The notes under the pieces were generated by a model, which did not search any database, was not told the origin of the DNA, and saw only the letters and a program-made list of their open reading frames with translations. A DNA stretch of 64,000 nucleotides, taken from the NCBI RefSeq assembly GCF_025999835.1, contig NZ_AP025628.1, forward strand, positions 434,001 to 498,000, written 5' to 3'. Source of the DNA: Caldinitratiruptor microaerophilus (GTDB lineage: Bacteria > Bacillota > Sulfobacillia > Symbiobacteriales > ZC4RG38). Made by a program: the position numbers and the translations under genes. Within the stretch, counting starts at the first letter, position 1. Each line of letters starts with the position of its first letter. This document shows positions 15,849 through 25,114 of the stretch, one piece after another.

Positions 15849-16919
15849 ATGCGCGTGATCGACCTGCGAAGCGATACCGTCACGACGCCGACCCCGGCGA
15901 TGCGCCGGGCCATGTACGAGGCGGAGGTCGGCGACGACGTCTACCGCGAGGACCCCACCGTTCGCCGCCTGGAGGAGCTGGCGGCGGAGATCATCGGCAA
16001 GGAGGCGGCCCTGTTCGTCACCAGCGGCACCCAGGGCAACCAGGTGGCGATCCTGACCCACACCCGGCGCGGCGACGAGGTGATCGTCGAGGCCGAGTCG
16101 CACATCTTCATCTACGAGGTGGGCGGCATGGCCGCGCTCGCCGGCTGCCAGGCCCGTCCGCTGCCCGGCAGGCGGGGCGCCCTGGACCCGGCGGACGTGG
16201 CGGCGGCGATCCGCCCGGAGAACGTCCACTTCCCCCGCACCGGCCTCGTATGCCTGGAGAACACGCACAACCGCGCCGGCGGCGCCGTCCTGCCCCAGCA
16301 CCTGGTCGAGGCCGTCGCCGAGACGGCCCGCTCCCGCGGGGTACCCCTGCACCTCGACGGCGCCCGGATCTTCAACGCCGCCGTCGCCACCGGGCGCCCG
16401 GCCGCCGAGCTCGCCGCTCCGGCGGACTCGGTCATGTTCTGCCTCTCGAAGGGGCTCGGCGCCCCGGTCGGCTCGATCCTCGCCGGCAGCGAGGGCTTCA
16501 TCGCCGAGGCGCGCCGCATGCGCAAGCTCCTGGGCGGCGGCCTCAGGCAGGCGGGCGTCCTCGCGGCGGCGGGGATCGTCGCCCTGACGGAGATGGTCGA
16601 CCGCCTGGCGGAGGACCACGAGAACGCCCGGCGGCTGGCCGAGGGCCTGGCCCAGCTGCCGGGCGTGGCGGTGGACGTGGCGGGCGTGGAGACCAACATG
16701 GTCATGGTGGACGTCACGGACTCCCGGTGGACCGCCGCGACCCTGTCCGGGGCCCTGGCGGAGGCGGGGGTCCGGTGCAACGCCGTCGGCCCCCGCCGGC
16801 TGCGGCTGGTCACCCACAAGGACGTGTCCCGGGAGGACATCGACGAGGCGCTCCGCCGCTTCGAGTCAGTGCTGCGGGAGGCCCCCGACCCGGCGCGGAC
16901 GGGCACGGTCTACGGGTAA
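15849..16919 (+). CDS. ltaE: Low-specificity L-threonine aldolase
   Basis: 356 residues, PLP-dependent fold type I. The N-terminus [19 protein letters not shown], the following [11 protein letters not shown] and the mid-protein [10 protein letters not shown] and [11 protein letters not shown] are hallmarks of threonine aldolases; the PLP lysine is in [12 protein letters not shown]. It cleaves L-threonine or L-allo-threonine to glycine and acetaldehyde. The start is the ATG at 15849, with GGGAGGT ten bases upstream; an ATG at 15839 touches the ribosome site and is out of register. It stands alone between trxA and a convergent small gene. Confidence 0.95.
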   Translation: MRVIDLRSDTVTTPTPAMRRAMYEAEVGDDVYREDPTVRRLEELAAEIIGKEAALFVTSGTQGNQVAILTHTRRGDEVIVEAESHIFIYEVGGMAALAGCQARPLPGRRGALDPADVAAAIRPENVHFPRTGLVCLENTHNRAGGAVLPQHLVEAVAETARSRGVPLHLDGARIFNAAVATGRPAAELAAPADSVMFCLSKGLGAPVGSILAGSEGFIAEARRMRKLLGGGLRQAGVLAAAGIVALTEMVDRLAEDHENARRLAEGLAQLPGVAVDVAGVETNMVMVDVTDSRWTAATLSGALAEAGVRCNAVGPRRLRLVTHKDVSREDIDEALRRFESVLREAPDPARTGTVYG

Positions 16920-16929
16920 CAGGGTCCGT

Positions 16930-17253
16930 TCAGATGAGACCCGGCTTCGACTTCTCCTTTTCCGCCGGGGCCAGGCTCACGGCGATGATGGCATCGTAGG
17001 GCACCACGGCCCGGCGCTTCTCGTTGCGGATCTGATAGTCGAACGCGATGTAGCTCGGCCCCGCCTCGATGGGCCCCTCCGCGCGGAGAAACACGCCGTG
17101 CTGGAGGAGCAGCTCGGCCTGGATCTTCTCGTTCGGGCGCTCCCCCTGGTAGCGCTCCATGAGGCTCGGGAGTTCCTCGCGGAAGAACCGCTGGTCGAGC
17201 AAGGATCGCACCCCCTGTCGGCTTCCCCGGTTAGCTTCTCCATTCCGGTGCAT
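16930..17253 (-). CDS. Unrecognised small protein
   Basis: Up to 107 residues. The core (DQRFFREELPSLMERYQGERPNE, then AELLLQHGVFLRAEGPIEAG, YIAFDYQIRNEKRRAVVPYD) has mixed helix and strand and looks like a real globular domain, but I do not recognise the family. There is no signal peptide or membrane segment, and the C-terminus is lysine-rich. The ATG at 17253 has AAGAGGG very close upstream; GTG at 17211 (GACAGGGG upstream) would give 93 residues and fits the start of the conserved-looking part. It converges on ltaE with a 10-base gap. Confidence 0.65.
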   Translation of the reverse strand: MHRNGEANRGSRQGVRSLLDQRFFREELPSLMERYQGERPNEKIQAELLLQHGVFLRAEGPIEAGPSYIAFDYQIRNEKRRAVVPYDAIIAVSLAPAEKEKSKPGLI

Positions 17254-17611
17254 TTCCCTCTTGGACGGGTACGCCGGCCCCCGCCCGGTGGGGCGGGGGC
17301 TGCCCGCGCCCGGGGCGACTCCGGTCTGTACGTAGTATAATGAAGCAACTCGCCTGCGCGGGGGCGGTTCGCCCGGCGCCCCGACGTCGGGGCGGCGGCC
17401 CGGTGACGGGGCGACCGGCCGCGCGGCGCTGCGGCGGCCTGCCGGCCATCGTCCGCGACCCGTGGCCCGGACGGACGGTGCGCGGGGGCCATCTACATTT
17501 CTTGCAGTTGCCGGGGACGGCGGCCGGGTCAGGGGCGGCTCGCCGGCTGCGGTGATGGCTCCGGGGAGGCCTGAGCGCGCGCAGGACCGGCAGAACCCCG
17601 GGTGGATGTTG
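17254..17611. other. Non-coding interval before comM
   Basis: About 360 bases with no convincing gene. It contains a perfect 10-bp hairpin GCCCCCGCCC-GGTG-GGGCGGGGGC (17277-17300) and an isolated TATAAT at 17336-17341 without a matching -35 box. Confidence 0.5.
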
Positions 17612-17640
17612 TTGACAGCGAAGTGCGTTTTTGGTATACT
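17612..17640 (+). promoter_or_regulatory. Strong sigma-A-type promoter of comM
   Basis: -35 TTGACA (17612-17617, perfect), a 17-bp spacer, and -10 TATACT (17635-17640). It predicts a start near 17647, which excludes in-frame starts for comM upstream of that point. Confidence 0.8.
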
Positions 17641-17697
17641 GACTCCAGGAAAAGTCAGCTATGGCAGCACACGGACACCGCGCACGGAGGGTCGGCG

Positions 17698-19269
17698 GTG
17701 GTCGCCCGGGTGGTCAGTTTTGCGCTGCGCGGGGTCGACGCGTACCCGGTGCTCGTGGAGGTCGACGTGCAGAATGGCCTCCCCTCGTTCGACGTGGTGG
17801 GCCTGCCCGACCCGGCCGTGCGGGAAGCCCGGGAACGGGTACGGGCGGCGATCCGCAACGTCGGGTGTGAGTTCCCGCTGCGCCGAATCACGGTGAACCT
17901 GGCACCGGCCGACTTGCGGAAGGCCGGCCCCGGGTTCGACCTGCCGCTGGCCCTGGCGGTGCTCGCGGCCACCGGTCAGCTCGGCGAGAAGGGGAGCGGC
18001 GTGTTGCCGGGCCTGGGGGTGACCGGCGAGCTGTCCCTCGACGGCCAGGTGCGGCCCGTGCCGGGGGCGCTGGCGGCCGCGGAGGCGGCGCGGGCGTGCG
18101 GGCTGCGGGCGCTCCTGGTGCCGGCCCCCGACGCCGCGGAAGCCGCCCTGGCGGGCGGGCCGCCGGTCTTCCCCGCCCCGGACCTGAGCGCCGTGCTCCG
18201 GTGGCTCCGTCATGGCGGTCCCGATGCGCCCCCGGGTGCCGAGGCGGTTCTCCGCCCCGTCACCGCCGCAGGGCCGTGCCCGGACGACCCGCCCGCGGTG
18301 GAGGACCTCGGCGACGTGCAGGGACAGGAAGCCGGCAAGCGAGCCCTCGAGATCGCCGCGGCGGGGGGTCACAACCTCCTCCTCGTGGGCCCGCCCGGCG
18401 CCGGGAAAAGCATGCTGGCCCGGCGCCTGCCGGGGATCCTCCCACCCCTCTCGCGCGAGGAGGCCCTGGAGGTCACGCGCATCTACAGCGCGGCCGGGCT
18501 GGTGCCGGCCCCCGCCCGCCTCATGACCCGGCCCCCGTACCGGGCGCCGCACCACAGCGCCAGCCGCGCCGCACTGGTGGGGAGTCTTCACCGGCCCGGG
18601 GAGCTGACGCTGGCGCACCGGGGGGTGCTCTTTCTGGACGAGCTACCCGAGTTCCCCCGTGACGCCCTGGAGGCCCTGCGCCAGCCCCTGGAGGAAGGGC
18701 GGATCACGATCGCCCGTACCGGCGGTTCGGTGACGTATCCGGCCGACGTGATGCTGGTGGCCGCCGCCAACCCGTCCCCCTGCGGGCAATTCCCCGGGGC
18801 CGGGTGCACTTGCGCCCCCGCCCAGGTGGAGCGCTACCTGAGCCGTCTGTCCGGTCCCCTGGTCGACCGCTTCGACCTGCAGGTCCGGGTGGCCCGGGTC
18901 TCCTACCGGGAACTGACCGGTGCGGCCGGCCGGAGCCCGGCGCGGCAGTCCGAGCGAGTCCGGGCCCGGGTGGAGGAGGCGCGGGAACGCCAGCGCCGGC
19001 GGCTGGCCGGTCACGGCTGCACCTGCAACGCCCGCATCCCCCCGCGGCTGCTGCGCCACCTGTGCCGCCTGCCGCCGGAGGCCGAGCAGCTGCTGGCGCG
19101 GGCCTTCGACTCCCTCGGGCTCACGCTCCGGGGCCACGACCGGGTGCTGCGGGTGGCGCGCACGATCGCCGACCTGGAAGGCAGCCGGGACATCCGCACC
19201 GAGCACCTGGCCGAGGCGCTGCAGTACCGTTTCCCCCTTCCGGCCGAGGCCGCCGGCGCCCGTCCCTAG
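17698..19269 (+). CDS. comM: YifB/ComM-family AAA+ ATPase (Mg chelatase-like)
   Basis: 523 residues. The N-terminal Lon-protease-like domain (ALRGVDAYPVLVEVDVQNGLP, then NLAPADLRKAGPGFDLP) precedes the AAA+ core with Walker A GPPGAGKSMLARRLP, Walker B LFLDELPEF, sensor AAANPSPCGQFPG, and a C-terminal helical Mg-chelatase lid. A cysteine set (CGQFPGAGCTC) sits in the core. ComM is a hexameric helicase that extends branches during recombination in natural transformation. dprA, also a transformation gene, lies 2.5 kb downstream in the same direction. The start is GTG at 17698 with GGAGGG six bases upstream, 50 bases after the promoter start point. Confidence 0.93.
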   Translation: MVARVVSFALRGVDAYPVLVEVDVQNGLPSFDVVGLPDPAVREARERVRAAIRNVGCEFPLRRITVNLAPADLRKAGPGFDLPLALAVLAATGQLGEKGSGVLPGLGVTGELSLDGQVRPVPGALAAAEAARACGLRALLVPAPDAAEAALAGGPPVFPAPDLSAVLRWLRHGGPDAPPGAEAVLRPVTAAGPCPDDPPAVEDLGDVQGQEAGKRALEIAAAGGHNLLLVGPPGAGKSMLARRLPGILPPLSREEALEVTRIYSAAGLVPAPARLMTRPPYRAPHHSASRAALVGSLHRPGELTLAHRGVLFLDELPEFPRDALEALRQPLEEGRITIARTGGSVTYPADVMLVAAANPSPCGQFPGAGCTCAPAQVERYLSRLSGPLVDRFDLQVRVARVSYRELTGAAGRSPARQSERVRARVEEARERQRRRLAGHGCTCNARIPPRLLRHLCRLPPEAEQLLARAFDSLGLTLRGHDRVLRVARTIADLEGSRDIRTEHLAEALQYRFPLPAEAAGARP

Positions 19270-19373
19270 GCACCCCCCGGAGCTGCCGCCGGGCCCCGGA
19301 TCGACGTCTCCCGCCAGGGCCACACTAGGGCCAGCGCCATGCCCGCGCAGCGCACCGGAGAGAGGGTGAACCC

Positions 19374-19604
19374 ATGCCCGAAGATCGGCGCGCCGGGGAC
19401 CGGGTCGCCCACGGGAAGAGCCCGGTCCGGGACCCGGTGCAGAGGCGCCTCGTGGAGAAGGAAGTGGAGGAGCAGCAGAACCCCTACAAGACGGCCCCGA
19501 ACCGGCTCGGCAGCGTGGACAAGGCGGTGGACGCCGGCTCACGCCCCCACGAGCTGCACGTGGGCGAGCTCAAGGAGGGGACGGACGACCGCTTCAAGGT
19601 GTGA
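19374..19604 (+). CDS. Unrecognised small hydrophilic protein
   Basis: 76 residues, highly charged (VEKEVEEQQNPYKTAPNRLG, SRPHELHVGELKEGTDDRFKV). There is no membrane segment, signal peptide or known motif; it is probably partly disordered. The ATG has AGAGAGGGTG nine bases upstream, which supports translation. It lies between comM and a convergent hydrolase whose stop overlaps its last codons by 11 bases. No function can be assigned. Confidence 0.6.
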   Translation: MPEDRRAGDRVAHGKSPVRDPVQRRLVEKEVEEQQNPYKTAPNRLGSVDKAVDAGSRPHELHVGELKEGTDDRFKV

Positions 19605-20535
19605 GCCCTGCAGCGAGGCCGCGCAGCCACCGGACGGCCAGGTCGTTGAAGCGGTCGGCCTGCTCTTCGTGAGGGAGGTGGCCGGCGTCCCGGAACACCT
19701 CGAGGGGGGCCCCGCCGAGGTCCCTTGCCAGGCGCTGCCCGTGGTCGAGCGGGGTCCACGGGTCGTGCAGGCCCCACACCAGGAGGGCGGGCTTGCGGAT
19801 GGAGGCGAACTGCCCGGCCGCCGCCCCCGGGTCCATCTCCGGCAGCATGCCCAGGAGGCCCCGCGCGGCACCGGGTGTGCGGGCGGGGAGCGCGTACCCC
19901 GCCACGTCTTGCGCCGTCAGCCGTGCAGGGTTGTGGTAGGCGGCCCGCAGCACGGAGCCGATGAAGCGTCCGTTGGCCCACACGAGCCGGGCGAGGGGCG
20001 TTGCCAGGGCCGGGTACCGCACCGCCCACCGCGCCAGCGTGGGCATCCACATCGGTACGTACCCGGCGCTGGAGACCAGCAGCAGGCCGAGCACCCGCTC
20101 CGGGGCCAGGAGGGCGATGCGAAGGCTGATCTCGCCGCCCAGCGAGTTGCCGCCCAGGACCGCCTGCCGAATGCCGAGGGCGTCCATCCAGGCGAGCACG
20201 AGGCGGGCCTGGTCCCAGAGCGAGTACCCTCCGGCCGGCGGCTTGGTCGTGAGCCCGAACCCACGCAGGTCCGGGGCCAGGGCCCGCAGGCCGGCCCGCC
20301 CCAGCGCCTCCAGGTTCAGGCGCCACGTGAAGGACCACGCCCCGAAGCCGTGGAGGAGGACCACGGGCAGGCCTCCGGCCGGGCCGGTCTCCACGTAGTG
20401 CACGAACTCCCCTGCTGCCGGGACGAACGCGCCCACCCATGCGGTGCCCGAGCGGGCGACCAGCCGGCGCATCGCCTTCTCGTAGCGATCGAGGGCGCTC
20501 CTGTTTCTCCCAGTGAATTCCGACAGTATTGGCAT
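19594..20535 (-). CDS. Alpha/beta-fold hydrolase
   Basis: 313 residues. Core motifs: oxyanion loop VVLLHGFGAWSFTWR, nucleophile elbow GGNSLGGEISLR (Ser), acid region WGLHDPWTPLDHGQ (Asp) and catalytic His in FRDAGHLPHEEQ. It belongs to the broad group of esterases, haloalkane dehalogenase-like and C-C bond hydrolases; the substrate cannot be told from sequence. The start ATG at 20535 has a GGAGG eleven bases upstream. A hydrophobic cap helix region lies around residues 175-215. It is divergent from the M20 peptidase gene, with about 110 bases between. Confidence 0.9.
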   Translation of the reverse strand: MPILSEFTGRNRSALDRYEKAMRRLVARSGTAWVGAFVPAAGEFVHYVETGPAGGLPVVLLHGFGAWSFTWRLNLEALGRAGLRALAPDLRGFGLTTKPPAGGYSLWDQARLVLAWMDALGIRQAVLGGNSLGGEISLRIALLAPERVLGLLLVSSAGYVPMWMPTLARWAVRYPALATPLARLVWANGRFIGSVLRAAYHNPARLTAQDVAGYALPARTPGAARGLLGMLPEMDPGAAAGQFASIRKPALLVWGLHDPWTPLDHGQRLARDLGGAPLEVFRDAGHLPHEEQADRFNDLAVRWLRGLAAGLTP

Positions 20536-20552
20536 TCCTGGAATACCTCCGC

Positions 20553-20581
20553 TTTCCCGGCCGGGACGGTTCGAGTATAAT
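20553..20581 (+). promoter_or_regulatory. Possible promoter of the M20 peptidase gene
   Basis: A perfect -10 TATAAT (20576-20581) with a poor -35 TTTCCC at a 17-bp spacing, 65 bases before the peptidase start. It may need an activator. Confidence 0.4.
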
Positions 20582-20646
20582 GTCCTACTGAACGCCGGCC
20601 GGGAGGGGGATCGCCCCCGGCACGAGGGGGGCTTCGGTCGCTGCGC

Positions 20647-21816
20647 ATGGACGTGCTGCAATCTCCCGTGGCCGAGCGGATCGTCCAGAGAGCGCACGAA
20701 CTGCGGGACGAGGTCGTCGCGGAGCTGATCGGCATCGCGCAGGTGCCCGCACCCACCTTCCACGAAGAGCGGCGTGCCCTGCACGTCCTGGAACGCATGC
20801 GGGCGGCGGGACTGGTCGACCTGGAGATCGATGCCGTCGGCAACGTGGTGGGCCGTTTGCCCGGGCAGAGCCGGGAGGCCCGGCCCCGCATCCTGGTCGC
20901 GGCCCACCTCGACACGGTCTTCCCCATGGAGACCGACGTCACCGTACGGTTCGAGGGTGATCTTCTCCGCGGCCCGGGGGTGGGCGACAACGCGGCGGGT
21001 GTGGCGGTGCTCCTGTGGGCGCCGCGGCTTCTGCGGGAGGTTGCCGGCACGCTGCCGGCCGACGTGCTCGTGGCCGGCACGGTCGGGGAAGAGGGCCTGG
21101 GCAACCTCCGGGGGATGCGGGCCCTCATGGAGCGGTTCGGCGACCAGGTCGACGCCGTGATCGCCCTGGACGGCAGCCTCGGCGGGCTGGTGCGTCAGGG
21201 CGTGGGCAGCCGGCGGCTGCGCATCCAGGTGGAGACCGAAGGCGGCCACTCGTGGGGGGCGTTCGGCAACCCGAGCGCGATCCACGTCCTGTGCCGGATC
21301 GTCAGCCGGATCACCGAGATCCCCGTCCCCAAGGACCCGAAGACCACCTACAACGTGGGCCTGATCGAGGGCGGCACGGCCGTCAACGCCATCGCCGCCC
21401 ACGCTGCGGCCGTCATCGACCTCCGGTCGGTGGACGGCGCCAGCCTGAGTCGCCTGGAGGCGCGCGTGCGGGAGATCGCGGCCCGGCAGGCGGCCCAGGC
21501 CGGCGCAACCGTTCACATCTCGGTGGTGGGCGACCGCCCGGTGGGGTCGATCCCCGAGGATCACCCGCTATGCCGGGCGGTGATGCGGGCGCACGAGCGC
21601 CTGGGCATCCAGACGCGTATCTATCCTTCGAGCACGGACGCCAACATCCCCCTTGCCGGCTCGATCCCGGCGGTCACCATCGGCGTGACCCTGGGCGGGA
21701 ACGGGCACCGGCTGGACGAGTACATCCAGATCCCACCCCTCAGCACCGGCCTTGCTCAGGTCGCGCTCGTGCTCCTGGCGCTCCAGGGTGCACCGCTATC
21801 CGCGCCGGTCCGATGA
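20647..21816 (+). CDS. M20-family metallopeptidase / amidohydrolase
   Basis: 389 residues. Metal ligands of the M20 family are visible: His in VAAHLDTVF (with the catalytic Asp two residues on), bridging Asp in GPGVGDNAAG, the general base pair EE in GTVGEEGLG, and a C-terminal His in GGNGHRLDE. The dimerisation/lid domain lies in the middle (RLRIQVETEGGHSWGAFGN). It resembles di/tripeptidases and acetylornithine deacetylase-like enzymes binding two zinc or cobalt ions; the exact substrate is open. The ATG has only a weak ribosome site. dprA follows 27 bases later, so they may share a transcript. Confidence 0.9.
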   Translation: MDVLQSPVAERIVQRAHELRDEVVAELIGIAQVPAPTFHEERRALHVLERMRAAGLVDLEIDAVGNVVGRLPGQSREARPRILVAAHLDTVFPMETDVTVRFEGDLLRGPGVGDNAAGVAVLLWAPRLLREVAGTLPADVLVAGTVGEEGLGNLRGMRALMERFGDQVDAVIALDGSLGGLVRQGVGSRRLRIQVETEGGHSWGAFGNPSAIHVLCRIVSRITEIPVPKDPKTTYNVGLIEGGTAVNAIAAHAAAVIDLRSVDGASLSRLEARVREIAARQAAQAGATVHISVVGDRPVGSIPEDHPLCRAVMRAHERLGIQTRIYPSSTDANIPLAGSIPAVTIGVTLGGNGHRLDEYIQIPPLSTGLAQVALVLLALQGAPLSAPVR

Positions 21817-21843
21817 AGGCCGGGTGAAGAGGGGGGTGGCGGA

Positions 21844-22956
21844 GTGGATCGCTCCGCCCACTGGGTGGCGCTGGCGAGCCTCCTCGGCCGGGCCGAGCTG
21901 CGCAGCCTCCTGCGCGCGGTCCCGGACGGGGAGGAGGCCTTCCGGCTCGTCGCCCGGCGAATCCCGCCGGAGCAGCGGGAGCGGGCCCTGGCAGCCGCGC
22001 AGGCCGGGGTGCGCCGGGTGGCCGGCATGGGCGGCCGCATCGTGCTCTCCACCGACCCCGAGTACCCCGAGTCGCTGCGCCGGATCGACGACCCGCCACC
22101 CCTTCTCTACTGCGCCGGACCGCTGCCGCTCGGCTCGTCGCCGGCGGTGGCCGTGGTGGGGACCCGCCACCCCTCGTCGTACGGGCTCCAGGTGGCGCGG
22201 CGCATGGGCGCGGACCTGGCCTCGGTGGGGGTGACGGTGGTGAGCGGCCTGGCGATGGGGGTGGACAGCGCGGCGCACCGGGGGGCGCTGGAGGCCGGCG
22301 GGCCAACCGTGGCGGTGCTGGGCACCGGGCTGGACGTGCCCTACCCGCGCAGCTCGGAGCGCCTGTACCGGGAGATCCGCGAGCGGGGCCTGCTGGTCTC
22401 CGAGTTCCCGCCCGGGGCGCCGGCGCTTCCGTGGAACTTCCCCCAGCGCAACCGCATCATCAGCGGGCTGTCGGCCGGGGTGGTCGTGGTCGAGGCGGGC
22501 GAGAGGTCAGGCACCGAGTGGACGGTCCGGTGGGCCCAGAAACAGGGCAAGGAGGTCCTCGCCGTGCCCGGGCCCGTGACCAGCCGGCTGAGCGTAGGGC
22601 CCCACCGTCTGCTGCTGGAGGGCGCGCCCATGGTCACCTGTGCCGGCGACGTGCTCCAGGCCCTGGGGCTGATCGACGTGAGGCGGGCCGGCCGGCAGGA
22701 GCCGGCCCCGGCCTCCGGGCGGAACCCGCCGGCGAGCGCGCCCGCGCCGCCCCCCGAAGCCGGGCTGGCGCGCGACGAGGCCCGGGTGCTCCGGGCCGTG
22801 GGAACCGGATCGCTGGATCCCGACGGCCTCAGCGAGGCGTCCGGGCTCCCGGTGGAGCGGGTCCTGGCCGCCCTGGGGCTTCTCGAGCTGAAAGGTCTGG
22901 TCCGGCGCTGCCCGGACGGTACGTTTCATAGGGTGGAGCCGGCCGGCCGAGGATAA
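21844..22956 (+). CDS. dprA: DNA-processing protein DprA
   Basis: 370 residues. The Rossmann-like DprA core shows VVGTRHPSSYG, VSGLAMGVDSAAHRGAL, VAVLGTGLDVPYP, FPQRNRIISGLS and VVVVEAGERSGTEWT. The N-terminal 70 residues form a helical region, and the C-terminal about 60 a winged-helix (LSEASGLPVERVLAALGLLELKGLV). DprA loads RecA on incoming single-stranded DNA during natural transformation. The start is GTG at 21844, with GAGGGGGGTGG upstream. It begins the dprA-topA-trmFO block found in Bacillus. Confidence 0.95.
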   Translation: MDRSAHWVALASLLGRAELRSLLRAVPDGEEAFRLVARRIPPEQRERALAAAQAGVRRVAGMGGRIVLSTDPEYPESLRRIDDPPPLLYCAGPLPLGSSPAVAVVGTRHPSSYGLQVARRMGADLASVGVTVVSGLAMGVDSAAHRGALEAGGPTVAVLGTGLDVPYPRSSERLYREIRERGLLVSEFPPGAPALPWNFPQRNRIISGLSAGVVVVEAGERSGTEWTVRWAQKQGKEVLAVPGPVTSRLSVGPHRLLLEGAPMVTCAGDVLQALGLIDVRRAGRQEPAPASGRNPPASAPAPPPEAGLARDEARVLRAVGTGSLDPDGLSEASGLPVERVLAALGLLELKGLVRRCPDGTFHRVEPAGRG

Positions 22957-22996
22957 CGGACGGGGCGGCCACTCCACAGCGGGAGGAACAGCGAGC

Positions 22997-25114
22997 GTGG
23001 GCAGGTCACTTGTCATCGTCGAGTCGCCCGCCAAGGCGAAGACCATCGAGAAGTTCCTGGGGCGCCAGTACCAGGTCCGCGCCTCCATGGGCCACGTGCG
23101 GGATCTGCCCCGTTCCCAGCTGGGCGTGGACATCGAGCACGGCTTCTCGCCCAAGTACATCACCATCCGGGGCAAGGGCGAGACGCTGAAGGAGCTGAGG
23201 GAGCAGGCCCGCAAGGCGGATCGGGTCCTGCTGGCCACCGACCCCGACCGCGAGGGGGAGGCGATCTCCTGGCACCTGACCCAGGTCCTGGGCCTGGACA
23301 GCGAGAGCCCCTGCCGGATCGAGTTCTACGAGATCACCCGCGATGCCGTGCAGAAGGCGCTCAAGTCGCCCCGCCCGATCGACCGGAACCGGGTGGAGGC
23401 GCAGCAGGCCCGGCGCATCCTGGACCGCCTGGTGGGCTACAAGCTGAGCCCGCTCCTCTGGAAGAAAGTCCGGCGGGGCCTTTCGGCCGGGCGGGTGCAG
23501 TCGGTGGCGGTGCGCCTGATCTGCGACCGGGAGGCGGAGATCCGGGCCTTCACACCGGTGGAGTACTGGACGGTCGACGCGCTGCTGGCGCCAGGACCCG
23601 AGGAGGCGCCCTTCCGTGCCCGGTACCACGGGAAAGGCGACGAGAAAGCGGAACTCAAGAGCGAGGCGGAGGCCCGGGCCGTGGTCCTCGCCGTACAGGC
23701 CGGCCCGTGGAAGGTCGAGGCCGTACGCCGCCAGAAGCGCCGCCGTTCCCCGGCCCTTCCCTTCACGACCTCGACGATGCAGCAGGAGGCCTCCCGCCGG
23801 CTCGGGTTCACGGTCCGGCGGACGATGGCCGTGGCGCAGCAGCTTTACGAGGGTCTCGATCTCGGCGAGATCGGGCACGTGGGTCTGGTCACCTACATCC
23901 GCACCGACGCCACCCGCATCGCCGAGGAGGCCCGTCTCGCCGCCCGGGAGTTCATCGTGGCCACGTGGGGAGAGGAGTACGCCGGCGGCGAGGAGCGCCG
24001 GGAGGAGAAGGAGCGGCCGGGCGTGCAGGGGGCGCACGAGGCGATCCGGCCCACGAACGTGACCCTCACGCCGGACACGGTCCGCCCGTACCTCACGCCG
24101 GACCAGTACAAGCTGTACCGGCTGATCTGGGAGCGGTTCGTCGCCTCGCAGATGGCGCCCGCCGTGCTCGACACGGTGAGCGCCGACATCCGGGTGGGGG
24201 AGCACCTGTTCCGGGCCAGCGGGTCGGCGGTGCGCTTCCCGGGCTTCCTCGCCGTCTACGCGGAGGCCGAGGACGAGGAGCGCCCGGCGGCGGAGGAGGG
24301 GCACCTGCCCGACCTCAGCGAGGGCCAGGTGCTCGAGCTCCGGAAGCTGATCCCCGAGCAGCACTTCACGTCGCCGCCGCCCCGGTACACGGAGGCCGCG
24401 CTGGTCAAGGCCCTGGAGGAGCGGGGCATCGGCCGGCCGTCGACCTACGCGCCGATCATCGAGACCATCCAGGCCCGGGGGTACGTGGTGAAGGAGGACA
24501 AGCGCTTCGTGCCCACCGAGCTCGGCGAGAGGGTGGTCGAGCTCCTCAAGGAGTACTTCCCGGAGATCATCGACGTGGAGTTCACGGCGCACATGGAGGC
24601 GGAGCTCGACCGGATCGAGGAGGGCCAGGAGCACTGGCAGGAGCTCCTGACGCGGTTCTACGGGCCGTTCGAGGCCACCCTCCGGGAGGCCGAGGAGAAG
24701 ATCGGCGGCTTCGAGCTTCAGGACGAGGAGACGGACGAAACCTGCCCGCGCTGCGGGCGCAGGCTCGTGATCAAGTACGGGCGCTTCGGCCGGTTCATGG
24801 CCTGCCCCGGGTTCCCCGAGTGCAAGTTCACCAAGCCGATCCTGGAGGAGACCGGCGTGACGTGCCCCGCCTGCGGGCAAGGGGTGCTGGTGGAGCGCCG
24901 GAGCCGGAAGGGGCGCCGGTTCTACGGTTGCTCCCGGTACCCGGAGTGCGACTTCGTGGTGTGGCAGCGGCCCGTGCCGGGACGGTACTGCCCGGAGTGC
25001 GGCGGCATCCTCGTCGAGCGTCGCACCCGGGAGGAGGGCCTGGTTCACGCCTGCATCCGGGAGGAGTGCGGGTTCCGGGAGCCCGCGCCGGAGCTGGAGG
25101 AGATCCCGTCGTGA
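22997..25114 (+). CDS. topA: DNA topoisomerase I
   Basis: 705 residues, type IA. The TOPRIM domain starts at once ([18 protein letters not shown], later [15 protein letters not shown]), and the catalytic tyrosine is in [13 protein letters not shown]. Typical motifs [12 protein letters not shown] and [12 protein letters not shown] are present. The C-terminus carries three four-cysteine zinc ribbons (CPRCG...CPGFPEC, CPACG...CSRYPEC, CPECG...CIREEC). It relaxes negative supercoils. The start is GTG with GGGAGGAACAGCGA upstream. Its stop overlaps the trmFO start (GTGA), so the two are coupled. Confidence 0.97.
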   Translation: MGRSLVIVESPAKAKTIEKFLGRQYQVRASMGHVRDLPRSQLGVDIEHGFSPKYITIRGKGETLKELREQARKADRVLLATDPDREGEAISWHLTQVLGLDSESPCRIEFYEITRDAVQKALKSPRPIDRNRVEAQQARRILDRLVGYKLSPLLWKKVRRGLSAGRVQSVAVRLICDREAEIRAFTPVEYWTVDALLAPGPEEAPFRARYHGKGDEKAELKSEAEARAVVLAVQAGPWKVEAVRRQKRRRSPALPFTTSTMQQEASRRLGFTVRRTMAVAQQLYEGLDLGEIGHVGLVTYIRTDATRIAEEARLAAREFIVATWGEEYAGGEERREEKERPGVQGAHEAIRPTNVTLTPDTVRPYLTPDQYKLYRLIWERFVASQMAPAVLDTVSADIRVGEHLFRASGSAVRFPGFLAVYAEAEDEERPAAEEGHLPDLSEGQVLELRKLIPEQHFTSPPPRYTEAALVKALEERGIGRPSTYAPIIETIQARGYVVKEDKRFVPTELGERVVELLKEYFPEIIDVEFTAHMEAELDRIEEGQEHWQELLTRFYGPFEATLREAEEKIGGFELQDEETDETCPRCGRRLVIKYGRFGRFMACPGFPECKFTKPILEETGVTCPACGQGVLVERRSRKGRRFYGCSRYPECDFVVWQRPVPGRYCPECGGILVERRTREEGLVHACIREECGFREPAPELEEIPS

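Noticed and set aside
17336-17341. Perfect TATAAT in the spacer before comM
   Set aside because: No acceptable -35 box at 16-18 bases and no gene directly behind it.
17602-17697. Longer start for comM
   Set aside because: It lies upstream of the -10 box of a near-perfect promoter, so it would not be in the transcript.
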